NCBI RefSeq assembly: GCF_001543325.1 | Contig: NZ_CP013355.1 | Location: 2,510,001-2,574,000, forward strand | DNA from: Lutibacter profundi | GTDB lineage: Bacteria > Bacteroidota > Bacteroidia > Flavobacteriales > Flavobacteriaceae | DNA: 64,000 nucleotides | Direction of reading: 5' to 3' | Shown: positions 42,466-51,415 of the stretch, piece by piece | Position numbering within the stretch: position 1 is the stretch's first letter | How the letters are laid out: each line of letters starts with the position of its first letter | Notes under the pieces: generated by a model | The model's input: the letters and a program-made list of their open reading frames with translations, nothing else | What the model was told of the DNA's origin: nothing | The model's database searches: none | Position numbers and translations under genes: made by a program

Positions 42466-42491
42466 CATCCTTATCTAAAGGATGTTTTTTT
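42466..42491. terminator. terminator between rpsT and rodA
   Basis: Arms CATCCTT and AAGGATG around a 5-nt loop are followed by seven T residues on the + strand, so it ends rpsT. It also lies after the rodA stop on the - strand, where the flanking A-rich stretch gives a weaker signal. Confidence 0.82.
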
Positions 42492-42523
42492 GTTTGGTAA
42501 AATTTAAATTTTATCTCATAATT

Positions 42524-43795
42524 TTACCATTCATAAGATCGGTTGGCATCTAATCGTATAAAAATAAAGAGTAGCACTGTAAACCCCCAAAGTGCGGAAC
42601 CTCCATAGCTAAAAAAAGGTAAAGGAATTCCTATTGTTGGTAATAATCCAATAACCATTCCAATATTTATAGCAAAATGGGTAAAGAATATGGCTGCAAT
42701 ACTATAACCATATACTCTGCTAAATTTAGACTTTTGACGTTCTGCAACATGGATTATCCGTAGTATAAAAAAGATAAATATAAGTATCACAAAAACGCTG
42801 CCTAAAAATCCCCATTCTTCACCTACTATAGTAAATATATAATCAGTTTGTTGCTCGGGCACAAAATCTCCTTGAGTTCGTTCGCCCTCCAAAAAACCTT
42901 TTCCTGTTAATCCGCCTGATGCTATTGTTATAACAGATTGATTTGTATTGTAACCAATACTCTTAATATCTTGTGTTTTACCTAATAAAATATTAAATCT
43001 ATTTCTATGACGTTGTTCAAAAACGTGATTAAACACAAAATCTACACTAAAAATAAAAAAAATAGATATTAGATAGATACTCAAAACTTTAATCCACCCC
43101 TTTTTTAAAGCTTTTTGTCTATAAAAATAAATAAGTATTATTATAAAAAATATTGTTACTCCTATAATAGTATTTAAATAGCCAAAAAAGAGTGTTATTA
43201 TAAATAAAATCACGAGCGTAAACCCTCCAGTAATATAATAAATAGGCAATCCTTCTCTATATAAAACAAAAAGAAAAGCTGTATAGACTATCGCTGACCC
43301 TGGGTCTGGTTGAAGAACAATTAAAAAAGCAGGGAAAAATAAAATAAGTGATGCCTGTAATTGAGTGTTCCATTTTTTTAAATTAAACTGTTTATCACTT
43401 ACTAATTTAGCTATGGCTAATGCGGTTGCAGCTTTTGCAAATTCTGAAGGTTGAAGGCTAAACCCACCAAGATTATACCAGGAAGTGGCACCGTTAATAT
43501 TTTTCCCAAAAACAAAAAGTCCTATTAATAATACTAAACTACTGAGATAAATAATAGAAGCATATCTTTCATAAAATTTTGCATCAAACATTAATATTAA
43601 AAGAATTATAGGAAAACTTAAGATAATCCAAATAAGTTGTTTACCATATTCAGTAGAGAAGTTTATTAGACTGAGATGATTATCTGTAATAGTGGCAGCA
43701 TAAATATTAATCCACCCCAAAAAAATTAAAATGAAGTAGAAGAGGATTAGAGACCAATCAATTCCATAAAAGATATTGTTTTTTTTAATTCTCAA
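42524..43795 (-). CDS. rodA: rod-shape peptidoglycan polymerase RodA
   Basis: RodA is the SEDS glycosyltransferase that polymerises lipid II for side-wall growth, working with PBP2. The 423-residue protein has about ten membrane helices, the family stretches GATSWYNLGGFSLQPSEFAK and QPDPGSAIVY, the catalytic-region loop with EQQTDYIFTIVGEEWGFLGS, and the C-terminal IGIPLPFFSYGGSALWGF. A region between the middle helices (about residues 185-270) is larger than in E. coli RodA, as seen in other Bacteroidota. Its start overlaps the end of mrdA by 11 bp. Confidence 0.95.
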   Translation of the reverse strand: MRIKKNNIFYGIDWSLILFYFILIFLGWINIYAATITDNHLSLINFSTEYGKQLIWIILSFPIILLILMFDAKFYERYASIIYLSSLVLLIGLFVFGKNINGATSWYNLGGFSLQPSEFAKAATALAIAKLVSDKQFNLKKWNTQLQASLILFFPAFLIVLQPDPGSAIVYTAFLFVLYREGLPIYYITGGFTLVILFIITLFFGYLNTIIGVTIFFIIILIYFYRQKALKKGWIKVLSIYLISIFFIFSVDFVFNHVFEQRHRNRFNILLGKTQDIKSIGYNTNQSVITIASGGLTGKGFLEGERTQGDFVPEQQTDYIFTIVGEEWGFLGSVFVILIFIFFILRIIHVAERQKSKFSRVYGYSIAAIFFTHFAINIGMVIGLLPTIGIPLPFFSYGGSALWGFTVLLFIFIRLDANRSYEW

Positions 43796-45641
43796 TGGTT
43801 GTATTTTCTATTAATTGTTTATTGTATTCTTCTTGTAAACTTCCATTTAACATTCTCGTTTCTACCCAAGGCTTTGTAATTTTACCCGTTAAATATTTCT
43901 CAATCATTAAACTAGCAATTGGGCCAGCCCATCTTGAACCCCAATATCCATTTTCAATAAATACAGCAATGGCAATTTTAGGGTTGTCTTTTGGTGCAAA
44001 TGCAATAAAAACAGAATGATCTTGACCATGTGAATTTTGAGATGTTCCTGTTTTACCACAAATTTCAATACCTTTAACTCTAGATGATCTTGCAGTACCA
44101 TTAGGATTCTCAAATACGTCAAATAAGCCTTCAATTACAGGATTAAAATATTGTTTGTCAATTGTTGTATATTTTGGTTTGGTAAATTTTTCGTCTAGTT
44201 TTTCTCCTTTGATTTTTTTAACTATATGTGGTGTGAAATAGAAACCTCTATTGGCGATAGCAGCTGTCATATTTGCTAGTTGAATGGGTGTAGTTAATAT
44301 TTCACCTTGGCCAATGGCATTAGATATTGTTGTAACAGCTCTCCATTTTCCATTTGGATAATACCTATTGTAGTAATTCCCATCTGGAATCAACCCTTTT
44401 TGCCCAACAGATAAATCATTATTTAGAAAATTCCCCAAGCCAAAACTTTTTGCATGTTTACTCCAAACACTCATTCCTTCGAAAGGAGTAGGGTATTTTT
44501 CTATAACTTTTCGATAGGCATTAGAAAAATAACTATTACAGGAGCGGTATATTGCTTTATTTAAATTAACAGGACTTCCATGTGTTCCACAATGACATTT
44601 CATAAATGCTTCTTTTCTAGATCCGTATCTATATCCTCCAAAACATCTAAAGGTAGTATTAGTATCTAAAACGTGCTCCTGTAATGCTGCTAATGCTGAA
44701 ATAATTTTAAAGGGTGATCCTGGAGGGTATTGAGCTTGTAAACCTCTGTCTAGTAGTGGCTTATTTATGGTGTCTAAATAAAGTTTTGTAAAGTTTTTTG
44801 AACGCTCTCTGCCAACCATTAAATTAGGATTATAAGTTGGAGAGGAAACCATTGCTAATATTTCTCCGGTTGATGGTTCTATAGCAACAACTCCTCCACG
44901 TTTATTTGCTATTAGAGCTTCTCCGTACTGTTGTAATTTAGAGTCTATTGTTAATGTTAAATCTTTTCCGGGGATAGGTAGTGTGTCATAAACTCCATTT
45001 TTGTACGGTCCTATTTCTTTGTTGTACCTATTGCGTTGTATATATTTCACCCCTTTTGTTCCGCGTAAATATGCTTCATAGGTTTTTTCTACACCAGCAG
45101 TTCCTATTAATTCACCTAATTGGTAATATGGGTTTTTACGAATCATACGTTCATTTACTTCACTAATATAACCTAATACATTTGGAGCAGAATTTATAGG
45201 GTATTCTCTTAAAGATCTTTTTTGAATATAAAACCCTTCAAATTTGTACATTTTTTCCTGTAAATAAGCAAAATCATTTTTAGAAAGTTCAGCTAAAAAA
45301 ATTGAAGGAATTCTCGTTGAGTAGTTCCTGGCTTTATTCATTTTTTTTATAAAATCATTTTTAGTAATTTTCAATAAAGAACAAAACTCTAGGGTGTCAA
45401 GAGGTTTAACTTCTCTTGGTATAACCATAATGTTATAAGAATGTTGATTTGCAACTAGCAAAACACCATTTCGGTCATAAATATAACCTCTTTCAGGATA
45501 ATTATAAGTAATTTTAACTGCCGAATTGTTTAGTGCAGAAATAGTATATGAGTTGTCTAATAGTTGTAAATAAAAAAGACGCAAAATATAAATTATTCCA
45601 ATAAAAATAATTATAAAAGACAATAAACCAGTTCTTTTCAT
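43785..45641 (-). CDS. mrdA: penicillin-binding protein 2 (peptidoglycan transpeptidase)
   Basis: The 618-residue class B PBP crosslinks peptidoglycan as partner of RodA. It has one N-terminal membrane helix, the dimerisation domain, and a transpeptidase domain with the Ser motif (S-x-x-K in QYPPGSPFKI), the SCN-type motif (YRSCNSYF) and the KTG motif (ICGKTGTSQN). The early pedestal motif PERGYIYDRNGVLLVANQHSYN is also clear. It starts directly after mreD and overlaps rodA, so all five rod genes form one operon. Confidence 0.96.
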   Translation of the reverse strand: MKRTGLLSFIIIFIGIIYILRLFYLQLLDNSYTISALNNSAVKITYNYPERGYIYDRNGVLLVANQHSYNIMVIPREVKPLDTLEFCSLLKITKNDFIKKMNKARNYSTRIPSIFLAELSKNDFAYLQEKMYKFEGFYIQKRSLREYPINSAPNVLGYISEVNERMIRKNPYYQLGELIGTAGVEKTYEAYLRGTKGVKYIQRNRYNKEIGPYKNGVYDTLPIPGKDLTLTIDSKLQQYGEALIANKRGGVVAIEPSTGEILAMVSSPTYNPNLMVGRERSKNFTKLYLDTINKPLLDRGLQAQYPPGSPFKIISALAALQEHVLDTNTTFRCFGGYRYGSRKEAFMKCHCGTHGSPVNLNKAIYRSCNSYFSNAYRKVIEKYPTPFEGMSVWSKHAKSFGLGNFLNNDLSVGQKGLIPDGNYYNRYYPNGKWRAVTTISNAIGQGEILTTPIQLANMTAAIANRGFYFTPHIVKKIKGEKLDEKFTKPKYTTIDKQYFNPVIEGLFDVFENPNGTARSSRVKGIEICGKTGTSQNSHGQDHSVFIAFAPKDNPKIAIAVFIENGYWGSRWAGPIASLMIEKYLTGKITKPWVETRMLNGSLQEEYNKQLIENTTIEN

Positions 45642-46154
45642 TTATTTCTTTTTAGTAAATAAAACAATACCTAATACACTTAAAGTTATGGTAAAAATAC
45701 TTGTAACAATAGTATTATAAAATACAGATAAAAAAGCATTAAAACTAAAATATTCTAAACTAAATACTATAAAGTGGTGTATTAGTGTTAAAGTTGTAAT
45801 GTATAAAAATGTTTTACTAAAGGGTATTGATCTAAGATTAAAAAGAAGAAAATCAAAATCAGATTTTCTCAAAATTGTTTTAAGTATAGGAAGTCTTACA
45901 AAGGCAATAAATAATGTTGCTGCAGCATTAACACCTCCTGAATCTGAAAAAAAATCGACTGAAAGACCTAATAAAAAACTACCAATTAAAAGTAAACTTT
46001 TATTTTTTCTAAAAGGGAATAGGAATACCCATATAATGTAAATAAAGGGATTGATATAGCTAAATAAGTTAATATGATTTAAAACTAATACTTGTAAAAG
46101 TACTAAACCAATAAAACGAATACTATTTAAGCCTATTGAATTATTCATTATCAA
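45642..46154 (-). CDS. mreD: rod-shape protein MreD
   Basis: A 170-residue inner-membrane protein with about five hydrophobic helices (IGLVLLQVLVLNHINLF, FIYIIWVFLFPF and so on). MreD sequences are weakly conserved, so the assignment uses topology, length and place between mreC and mrdA. It works with MreC in the elongasome. The start overlaps the end of mreC by 14 nt, and the stop abuts mrdA. A second Met two residues in (MNNSIG) is an equally good start. Confidence 0.85.
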   Translation of the reverse strand: MIMNNSIGLNSIRFIGLVLLQVLVLNHINLFSYINPFIYIIWVFLFPFRKNKSLLLIGSFLLGLSVDFFSDSGGVNAAATLFIAFVRLPILKTILRKSDFDFLLFNLRSIPFSKTFLYITTLTLIHHFIVFSLEYFSFNAFLSVFYNTIVTSIFTITLSVLGIVLFTKKK

Positions 46155-46974
46155 CTTGTTGTTCTAGATTTTTTTGTTCAATTTTTTGAAGATTTTTTAT
46201 TACCTCAACATATCCAATAGCACTCATATCATTAAACAACAATACATTTATTTTCTGATATTGATTATTTTCAAATGTAAAATCTTTTATAATTCCTACA
46301 TTAATACCTTCAGGGAATATAACTGATTTTCCACCTGTTACAACGGTATCTCCAATTTTAAGTATAGCTTGTCTAGGGATATCAACAATTTGTGTGATGT
46401 TATAATCTTCTCCATTCCAAATTAAAGTGCCAAAGTGGTTGCTGTTTTTTAAATGTACATTAATTTTAGAATTTTCATTTAAAATAGAAATAACAGTTGA
46501 ATAATTGGAGGATGTATTTTCAATTACACCAATTATACCTTTGTTGTTTATTACACCTAAATCAGAGATTAAACCGTGCTTAGTTCCTTTGTTTAGAGTT
46601 AAGGTATTATTTCTTTTTGTATAATTATTATTTATAATTTTAGCGCTGTAGTATTGATATTTTTGAAAATATTTTAAAGAATCAATTACCGTAAAAATTT
46701 CTTCAGTAGGATGATCTATTTGTTTTTGTTCTAGTAAATTTTTTAATCTTACATTTTCTTCACTTAAAATCTTATTTTCAGATTTTAAAAGAAAATACTC
46801 ATTTATAGAATTAACTTTATTATAAATTCCTCCACTAATAAAATTTGCAGAATTGACAAATTTACTTGTGTGATAAGAATGATGTTGTACAGTAAAAATT
46901 ATAGCTAAAATTTCCAGCAATAAGAACAGCAGAAAGTATCTGAATTTTTTAATAAAATAAATTATTTGCTGCAT
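46141..46974 (-). CDS. mreC: rod-shape protein MreC
   Basis: The 277-residue protein has one N-terminal membrane helix (about residues 11-29), a coiled coil (about 60-85, LLKSENKILSEENVRLKNLLEQ) and a periplasmic beta-domain with the MreC pattern NNTLTLNKGTKHGLISDLGVINNKGIIGVIE and GDTVVTGGKSVIFPEGINVGII. It connects the MreB cytoskeleton to PBP2 and RodA. It starts 22 nt after mreB. Confidence 0.94.
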   Translation of the reverse strand: MQQIIYFIKKFRYFLLFLLLEILAIIFTVQHHSYHTSKFVNSANFISGGIYNKVNSINEYFLLKSENKILSEENVRLKNLLEQKQIDHPTEEIFTVIDSLKYFQKYQYYSAKIINNNYTKRNNTLTLNKGTKHGLISDLGVINNKGIIGVIENTSSNYSTVISILNENSKINVHLKNSNHFGTLIWNGEDYNITQIVDIPRQAILKIGDTVVTGGKSVIFPEGINVGIIKDFTFENNQYQKINVLLFNDMSAIGYVEVIKNLQKIEQKNLEQQVDNE

Positions 46975-46996
46975 ATATTAACGATAGAAAGTTAAA

Positions 46997-48025
46997 CTAT
47001 TTCATCAATACATTTTTGTATTTTTCAAGATCTTTTAAAGCAATTCCGGTACCTCTAACAACCGCTCTTAAGGGGTCTTCAGCAACATAAACAGGTAAGT
47101 CGGTTTTTCTAGATAAACGTTTGTCTAAACCTCTAAGCATAGAACCTCCACCGGCTAAATAAATACCTGTATTATAAATGTCTGCTGCTAATTCAGGAGG
47201 TGTTTTTGAAAGCGTTTCCATTACTGCATCTTCAATACGTAAAATAGATTTATCTAAAGCTTTTGAAATTTCTCTAAAAGAAATTTGGATTTGCTTAGGT
47301 TTACCACTTAACAAATCACGTCCTTGTACTAGCATATCTTCAGGAGGGGTTTCTAAATCTTCAGTAGCAGCTCCAACTTGAATTTTTATTTTTTCAGCAG
47401 TTCTTTCACCAACATATAGATTGTGTTGCGTTCTCATATAATAGGCTATGTCAGAAGTAAAAACATCTCCGGCAACTTTAACAGATTTATCACAAACAAT
47501 ACCTCCTAAAGCAATTACGGCAATTTCAGTTGTACCTCCTCCTATATCAATTATCATATTTCCTTTTGGTTGCATTATATCAATCCCAATACCTATAGAG
47601 GCAGCCATTGGTTCATGGATTAAATAAATTTCTTTTGCATTCATATGTTCTGCAGAATCTATAACTGCACGTTTTTCAACTTCCGTGATTCCTGAAGGAA
47701 TACAAATAACCATACGTAATGATGGAGTGAAGAATCTTTTTTTGATACTTGGAATATTTTTGATAAATTCCTTTATCATTTGTTCCGAAGCTTCAAAATC
47801 GGCAATTACTCCATCTTTTAATGGCCTAATTGTTTTTATGTTTTCATGAGTTTTTCCTTGCATTAAGCTTGCGGCTCTGCCAGTTGCAATTATTTTACCG
47901 GTAGTTCTATCTCTTGCAACAATTGATGGGGCATCAACAATTACTTTACCATCATGAATAATAAGTGTATTTGCAGTACCTAAATCAATGGCAATGTCTT
48001 CGGTCATAAAATCGAAAAAGCCCAT
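46997..48025 (-). CDS. mreB: rod-shape cytoskeletal actin homologue MreB
   Basis: MreB is an ATPase that forms membrane filaments directing side-wall synthesis. The 342-residue protein begins MGFFDFMTEDIAIDLGTANTLIIHDGKV, with phosphate-1 motif DLGTANT, phosphate-2 IDIGGGTTEIAVI (about residues 160-172) and the adenosine motif IYLAGGGSMLRGLDKRL. The start gives a short amphipathic N-terminus that fits membrane binding. First gene of mreBCD-mrdA-rodA. Confidence 0.97.
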   Translation of the reverse strand: MGFFDFMTEDIAIDLGTANTLIIHDGKVIVDAPSIVARDRTTGKIIATGRAASLMQGKTHENIKTIRPLKDGVIADFEASEQMIKEFIKNIPSIKKRFFTPSLRMVICIPSGITEVEKRAVIDSAEHMNAKEIYLIHEPMAASIGIGIDIMQPKGNMIIDIGGGTTEIAVIALGGIVCDKSVKVAGDVFTSDIAYYMRTQHNLYVGERTAEKIKIQVGAATEDLETPPEDMLVQGRDLLSGKPKQIQISFREISKALDKSILRIEDAVMETLSKTPPELAADIYNTGIYLAGGGSMLRGLDKRLSRKTDLPVYVAEDPLRAVVRGTGIALKDLEKYKNVLMK

Positions 48026-48063
48026 ATATATTAATTATTTTAAATTTTAAAATCGGAATCTCA

Positions 48064-48071
48064 CAAAGTTA
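48064..48071 (-). promoter_or_regulatory. -7 element of the mreB operon promoter
   Basis: On the - strand TAACTTTG fits TAnnTTTG, 38 nt before mreB and just after the purH stop (48078). No terminator hairpin is visible between purH and this site. Confidence 0.5.
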
Positions 48072-48077
48072 CTAAAA

Positions 48078-49604
48078 TTAGTGTTTAAAATGACGTGTTC
48101 CTGTAAATATCATTGACATTGCGTGTTCGTTACAATAATCAATTGATAATTGATCTTTAATTGAGCCTCCAGGTTGAATTATTGCTTTAATTCCAGCATT
48201 ATCTGCAATTTCAACACAATCTGGAAATGGGAAAAACGCATCACTTGCCATTACAGCTCCATTTAAATTAAATTTAAAGTGATTGGCTTTAGTAATAGAT
48301 TGATTTAAAGCATCAACACGGCTAGTTTGACCAGTGCCACTTGAAATTAACTGTTTGTTTTTCACCAAAACAATTGTATTTGATTTGGTATGTTTACATA
48401 TCTTAGACGCAAAAAATAAATCTTCCATTTCTTTACTTGTAGGTTCTTTTAAAGTAGAAGTTTTGGTAACGCTAATATCATCTGTTTTGTTGTCCTTATC
48501 TTGGAAAAGAATGCCATTAAGTGCAGTTCTATATTGAGTCTTTGGTAATTCAATATTTTTTTGAACTAAAATAATTCTGTTTTTCTTACCTTTTAATATT
48601 TTTAAAGCTTCACTGTTAAAGCTTGGAGCAATTACAACTTCGCAAAAAAGTTTATGTATTTCATTAGCGGTTTCAACATCAATTTCTTTGTTTGAAATTA
48701 AAACACCACCAAAAGCAGAAATAGGATCGCCTGCTAAAGCATCTAAATAAGCTTGTATAAGCGTATCTCTTTGAGCTAAACCACAGGCATTATTGTGTTT
48801 TAAAATGGCAAAAGTAGGAGTGTCATTTTTAAATTCTTGAATTAAATTTACAGCAGCATCAACATCTAATAGGTTATTGTAAGAGAGTTCTTTACCATGA
48901 AGTTTTTCAAATAAAGCATCTAAATCACCAAAAAAGTACCCTTTTTGATGAGGGTTTTCTCCATAGCGTAGTGTTGAAACTGTATCAAAACTTTCTCTAA
49001 AAGCGAGTTTTTCTTTATTCAAATAATTAAAAATAGCACTATCATAATGACTAGAAACAGCAAATGCTTTTGCTGCAAATTTTTTGCGTTGTTCTAGTGT
49101 TGTTTCACCATTAGTTTCAGTAATTATTTGCAAGAAATTATGATATTGATTTATTGAAGAAACGCAAATAACATCTTTAAAATTTTTTGCTGCAGCTCTA
49201 ATTAGTGAAATACCGCCAATATCAATTTTTTCGATAATGTCTTCTTTAGAAGCACCACTTTTAACTGTTTTTTCAAACGGATATAAATCAACAATTACAA
49301 TATCAATTTCAGGAATTTCATATTCTTTTAATTGTGATAAATCATCTTCATTGTTGCGTCTGGATAATATTCCTCCAAAAACTTTTGGGTGTAGTGTTTT
49401 TACTCTACCTCCTAAAATAGAAGGATATGAAGTTAAATCTTCAACAGGAACAACATGAATGCCTAGATTTTTAATAAATTTTTCAGTCCCTCCAGTTGAG
49501 TATATTGTAATGTTGAGCTCTGCTAGTTTCTTAACAAGAGGGGCTAAGCCGTCTTTGTGAAAAACTGAAATAAGTGCAGATTTAGCTTTTTTAGTAGTGT
49601 TCAT
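48078..49604 (-). CDS. purH: bifunctional AICAR transformylase / IMP cyclohydrolase
   Basis: PurH performs the last two steps of IMP synthesis. The 508-residue protein has the N-terminal IMP cyclohydrolase domain (SVFHKDGLAPLVKKLAELNI, STGGTEKFI, GGRVKTLHPKVFGGIL, DIGGISLIRAAAKNF) and the C-terminal transformylase with FAILKHNNACGLA, DPISAFGGVLISN and SDAFFPFPDCVEIA plus the end MIFTGTRHFKH. The catalytic Lys-His pair (LKHNN) is present. Single gene with its own promoter. Confidence 0.97.
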   Translation of the reverse strand: MNTTKKAKSALISVFHKDGLAPLVKKLAELNITIYSTGGTEKFIKNLGIHVVPVEDLTSYPSILGGRVKTLHPKVFGGILSRRNNEDDLSQLKEYEIPEIDIVIVDLYPFEKTVKSGASKEDIIEKIDIGGISLIRAAAKNFKDVICVSSINQYHNFLQIITETNGETTLEQRKKFAAKAFAVSSHYDSAIFNYLNKEKLAFRESFDTVSTLRYGENPHQKGYFFGDLDALFEKLHGKELSYNNLLDVDAAVNLIQEFKNDTPTFAILKHNNACGLAQRDTLIQAYLDALAGDPISAFGGVLISNKEIDVETANEIHKLFCEVVIAPSFNSEALKILKGKKNRIILVQKNIELPKTQYRTALNGILFQDKDNKTDDISVTKTSTLKEPTSKEMEDLFFASKICKHTKSNTIVLVKNKQLISSGTGQTSRVDALNQSITKANHFKFNLNGAVMASDAFFPFPDCVEIADNAGIKAIIQPGGSIKDQLSIDYCNEHAMSMIFTGTRHFKH

Positions 49605-49626
49605 AAGCAGTGTTGTTGGTGTTAGG

Positions 49627-49634
49627 CAAAGCTA
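49627..49634 (-). promoter_or_regulatory. -7 element of the purH promoter
   Basis: On the - strand TAGCTTTG fits TAnnTTTG, 22 nt before the purH start. No clear -33 match. No PurR-type operator was recognised. Confidence 0.5.
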
Positions 49635-49675
49635 ATAATTATCAACAGTAAAGCAATATTAAATTGGTATTAATT

Positions 49676-49837
49676 TTATTTAGTATTTTTAATTTTCCCA
49701 TAAAAACTATTGACCATTTCGCTATAGTTTTCAGAAGTGTGTTTAGGTTGAGATTTACGTAGTATTTTATTTAAAAAAGGGATCTTTTTTAATAAGTTTT
49801 TATTTTTAACACTATTTTTTTGTTGAGTTTTTTGCAT
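49676..49837 (-). CDS. small basic 53-residue protein of unknown function
   Basis: An open frame ATG-TAA lies alone in the 319-bp gap between purH and the GAF gene. The predicted product has 53 residues, starting MQKTQQKNSVKNKNLLKKIP and ending NYSEMVNSFYGKIKNTK. It is very basic in the first 30 residues and has an aromatic second part. It has no signal or membrane helix. The amino acid mix and flavobacterial codon use look like a real gene. I do not know a family; the pattern (NYSEMVNSFYGKI) would be a good search query. Confidence 0.55.
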   Translation of the reverse strand: MQKTQQKNSVKNKNLLKKIPFLNKILRKSQPKHTSENYSEMVNSFYGKIKNTK

Positions 49838-49923
49838 TTGTTGGGATGTATTTTATTAAAAATTAATCAAATAAAACGTATCTAATTCACAGCAATATTT
49901 TTCAAAACAAATATAACACTATT

Positions 49924-50376
49924 TTAAAATAGAAGAGCTACTTTTTCACATACAAATTCAAGTAATAATTCATCATCTTTTGTAAATGGATTAACAGTAT
50001 GGGAATCAATATCAATTTGACCAATATTTTCTCCATTTACTAAAATTGGAATTACAATTTCACTTTTTACCTTAAAACCACAAGAAATATAATTTTGCTG
50101 CGCTTTTACATCTGGAACTATAAAATTTTGATTACTAATAGCAACTTGACCGCAAATACCTTTTCCAAACGGAATTAATGTATGCTCAGTAGGTTCTCCG
50201 GAATATTCAGCTAGTTTTAATTCTTTTTTGTCACCGTTTTTAAAATAAAAACCAACCCAATCATAATAATTAATTTCTTGCTTTAAATAATTACAAATAG
50301 ATTGAAGTTTAGCAGAAGTGGTATTATCTCCTTCAATAATTAATGTTATGGATTTTTTTAATTGAGGAATGTTCAT
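49924..50376 (-). CDS. GAF-domain protein, probable free methionine-(R)-sulfoxide reductase
   Basis: The 150-residue single GAF domain has the fRMsr pattern: DWVGFYFKNG, IPFGKGICGQVAISNQNFIVPDV, YISCGFKVKSEIVIPILVNGENIGQIDIDSH. It reduces free Met-R-sulfoxide in that family. The E. coli enzyme uses C84, C94 and C118; here the equivalents of C94 (C75) and the catalytic C118 (C99) are present, but the C84 position is not Cys. So activity with a two-Cys mechanism is likely but unproven. It is divergent from xrtF with 39 nt between. Confidence 0.85.
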   Translation of the reverse strand: MNIPQLKKSITLIIEGDNTTSAKLQSICNYLKQEINYYDWVGFYFKNGDKKELKLAEYSGEPTEHTLIPFGKGICGQVAISNQNFIVPDVKAQQNYISCGFKVKSEIVIPILVNGENIGQIDIDSHTVNPFTKDDELLLEFVCEKVALLF

Positions 50377-50415
50377 ATAAATTTGTAGTTTTATGCAAAA
50401 TTAAAATTCTTTTTT

Positions 50416-50952
50416 GTGCAAAGTAATAAAACAGTAATATTCTTTTTAATTAAATTTTTTGGAGTGTATTTTCTGTTGTTTTTAATATATTCAGTTTATT
50501 TAAGTAAAAATCAAAAAACGGAAGGTGTTTTTGCTTGTGCTCCCATAACTAATACAGTTGCAAAACAAACTCAATTTTTAGTAAATAATATGGGGTATAG
50601 TGCTAAAATTGAACAAAATACAAATGAAGTTTCAATAAATTTATTTATAAATAATAAGTTGGTAGCTCGTGTAATTGAAGGATGCAATGCATTAAGTATT
50701 ATTATTTTGTTTATTTCCTTTATTGTTGCTTTTGCAAGTAACTTTAAAGCAACTTTTTTATTTATTGTTATAGGAAGTTTACTCATATATTTTGCCAATA
50801 TTTTTAGAATTGCTATTATAGCAATTGCATTGTATAAATATCCTGAATATCAATATTTTTTGCATGATATTTTATTCCCAGTACTAATTTATGGTATCAC
50901 GTTTTTACTTTGGTTTGTATGGGTGCAAAAATTTTCAAAATTGAAAAAGTGA
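50416..50952 (+). CDS. xrtF: exosortase XrtF
   Basis: An integral membrane cysteine protease-transpeptidase of 178 residues that handles C-terminal sorting signals. The exosortase triad is present: C90 (EGCNALS), R131 (NIFRIAIIAI) and H151 (YFLHDILFPV), spread over about five membrane helices. The XrtF form is restricted to flavobacteria and is followed, as here, by an XrtF-associated protein. The start is GTG (50416), the only start that keeps the first helix whole. No protein with a recognisable sorting signal is in the window. Confidence 0.88.
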   Translation: MQSNKTVIFFLIKFFGVYFLLFLIYSVYLSKNQKTEGVFACAPITNTVAKQTQFLVNNMGYSAKIEQNTNEVSINLFINNKLVARVIEGCNALSIIILFISFIVAFASNFKATFLFIVIGSLLIYFANIFRIAIIAIALYKYPEYQYFLHDILFPVLIYGITFLLWFVWVQKFSKLKK

Positions 50953-51371
50953 AAAAAAAGATTCAAATATTATTAATTGTATTTTTATTTTTATTACTAA
51001 TTGCTGTTCGAGTTTTTATACAACCTTATTTCTACGATCCTTTAATTGAGTATTTTAAAAATGATTATTTACATGCGGCAATTCCAAATCTAGATTTTTC
51101 TAAATTTTTTCTCAATGTGTTTTATAGGTATACTTTAAATGCTATAATTTCATTAGCAATTATATACCTTTTCTTCAATAAGTTAAAAATTATATTTTTT
51201 TCAATTAAATTTTATATAATTGCTTTTGTGATTTTTAGCTTGGTACTTTTTGTATTTCTGAGATTAGATTTTGATTATAAATGGATATTTTATACTAGAA
51301 GGTTTTTAATTCAGCCTCTATTTGTGTTTTTATTATTGCCTGCATTTTATTATCAACAATTAAAAGAATAA
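50949..51371 (+). CDS. exosortase F system-associated membrane protein
   Basis: A 140-residue membrane protein with about four helices (QILLIVFLFLLLIAVRVF, LNAIISLAIIYLFF, FYIIAFVIFSLVLFVF, LIQPLFVFLLLPAFYY) and the conserved NYLHAAIPNLDF-like stretch (NDYLHAAIPNLDFSKFFLNVFYRY). This is the standard neighbour of XrtF, role unknown. I chose the GTG start at 50949, because it gives the usual 4-nt overlap (GTGA) with xrtF; longer starts at 50910 (TTG) or 50919 (ATG) run deep into xrtF. Confidence 0.85.
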   Translation: MKKKIQILLIVFLFLLLIAVRVFIQPYFYDPLIEYFKNDYLHAAIPNLDFSKFFLNVFYRYTLNAIISLAIIYLFFNKLKIIFFSIKFYIIAFVIFSLVLFVFLRLDFDYKWIFYTRRFLIQPLFVFLLLPAFYYQQLKE

Positions 51372-51415
51372 AATATTTTTATTACTTTAGGCAGCTAATT
51401 AATAAATTAAAAATT

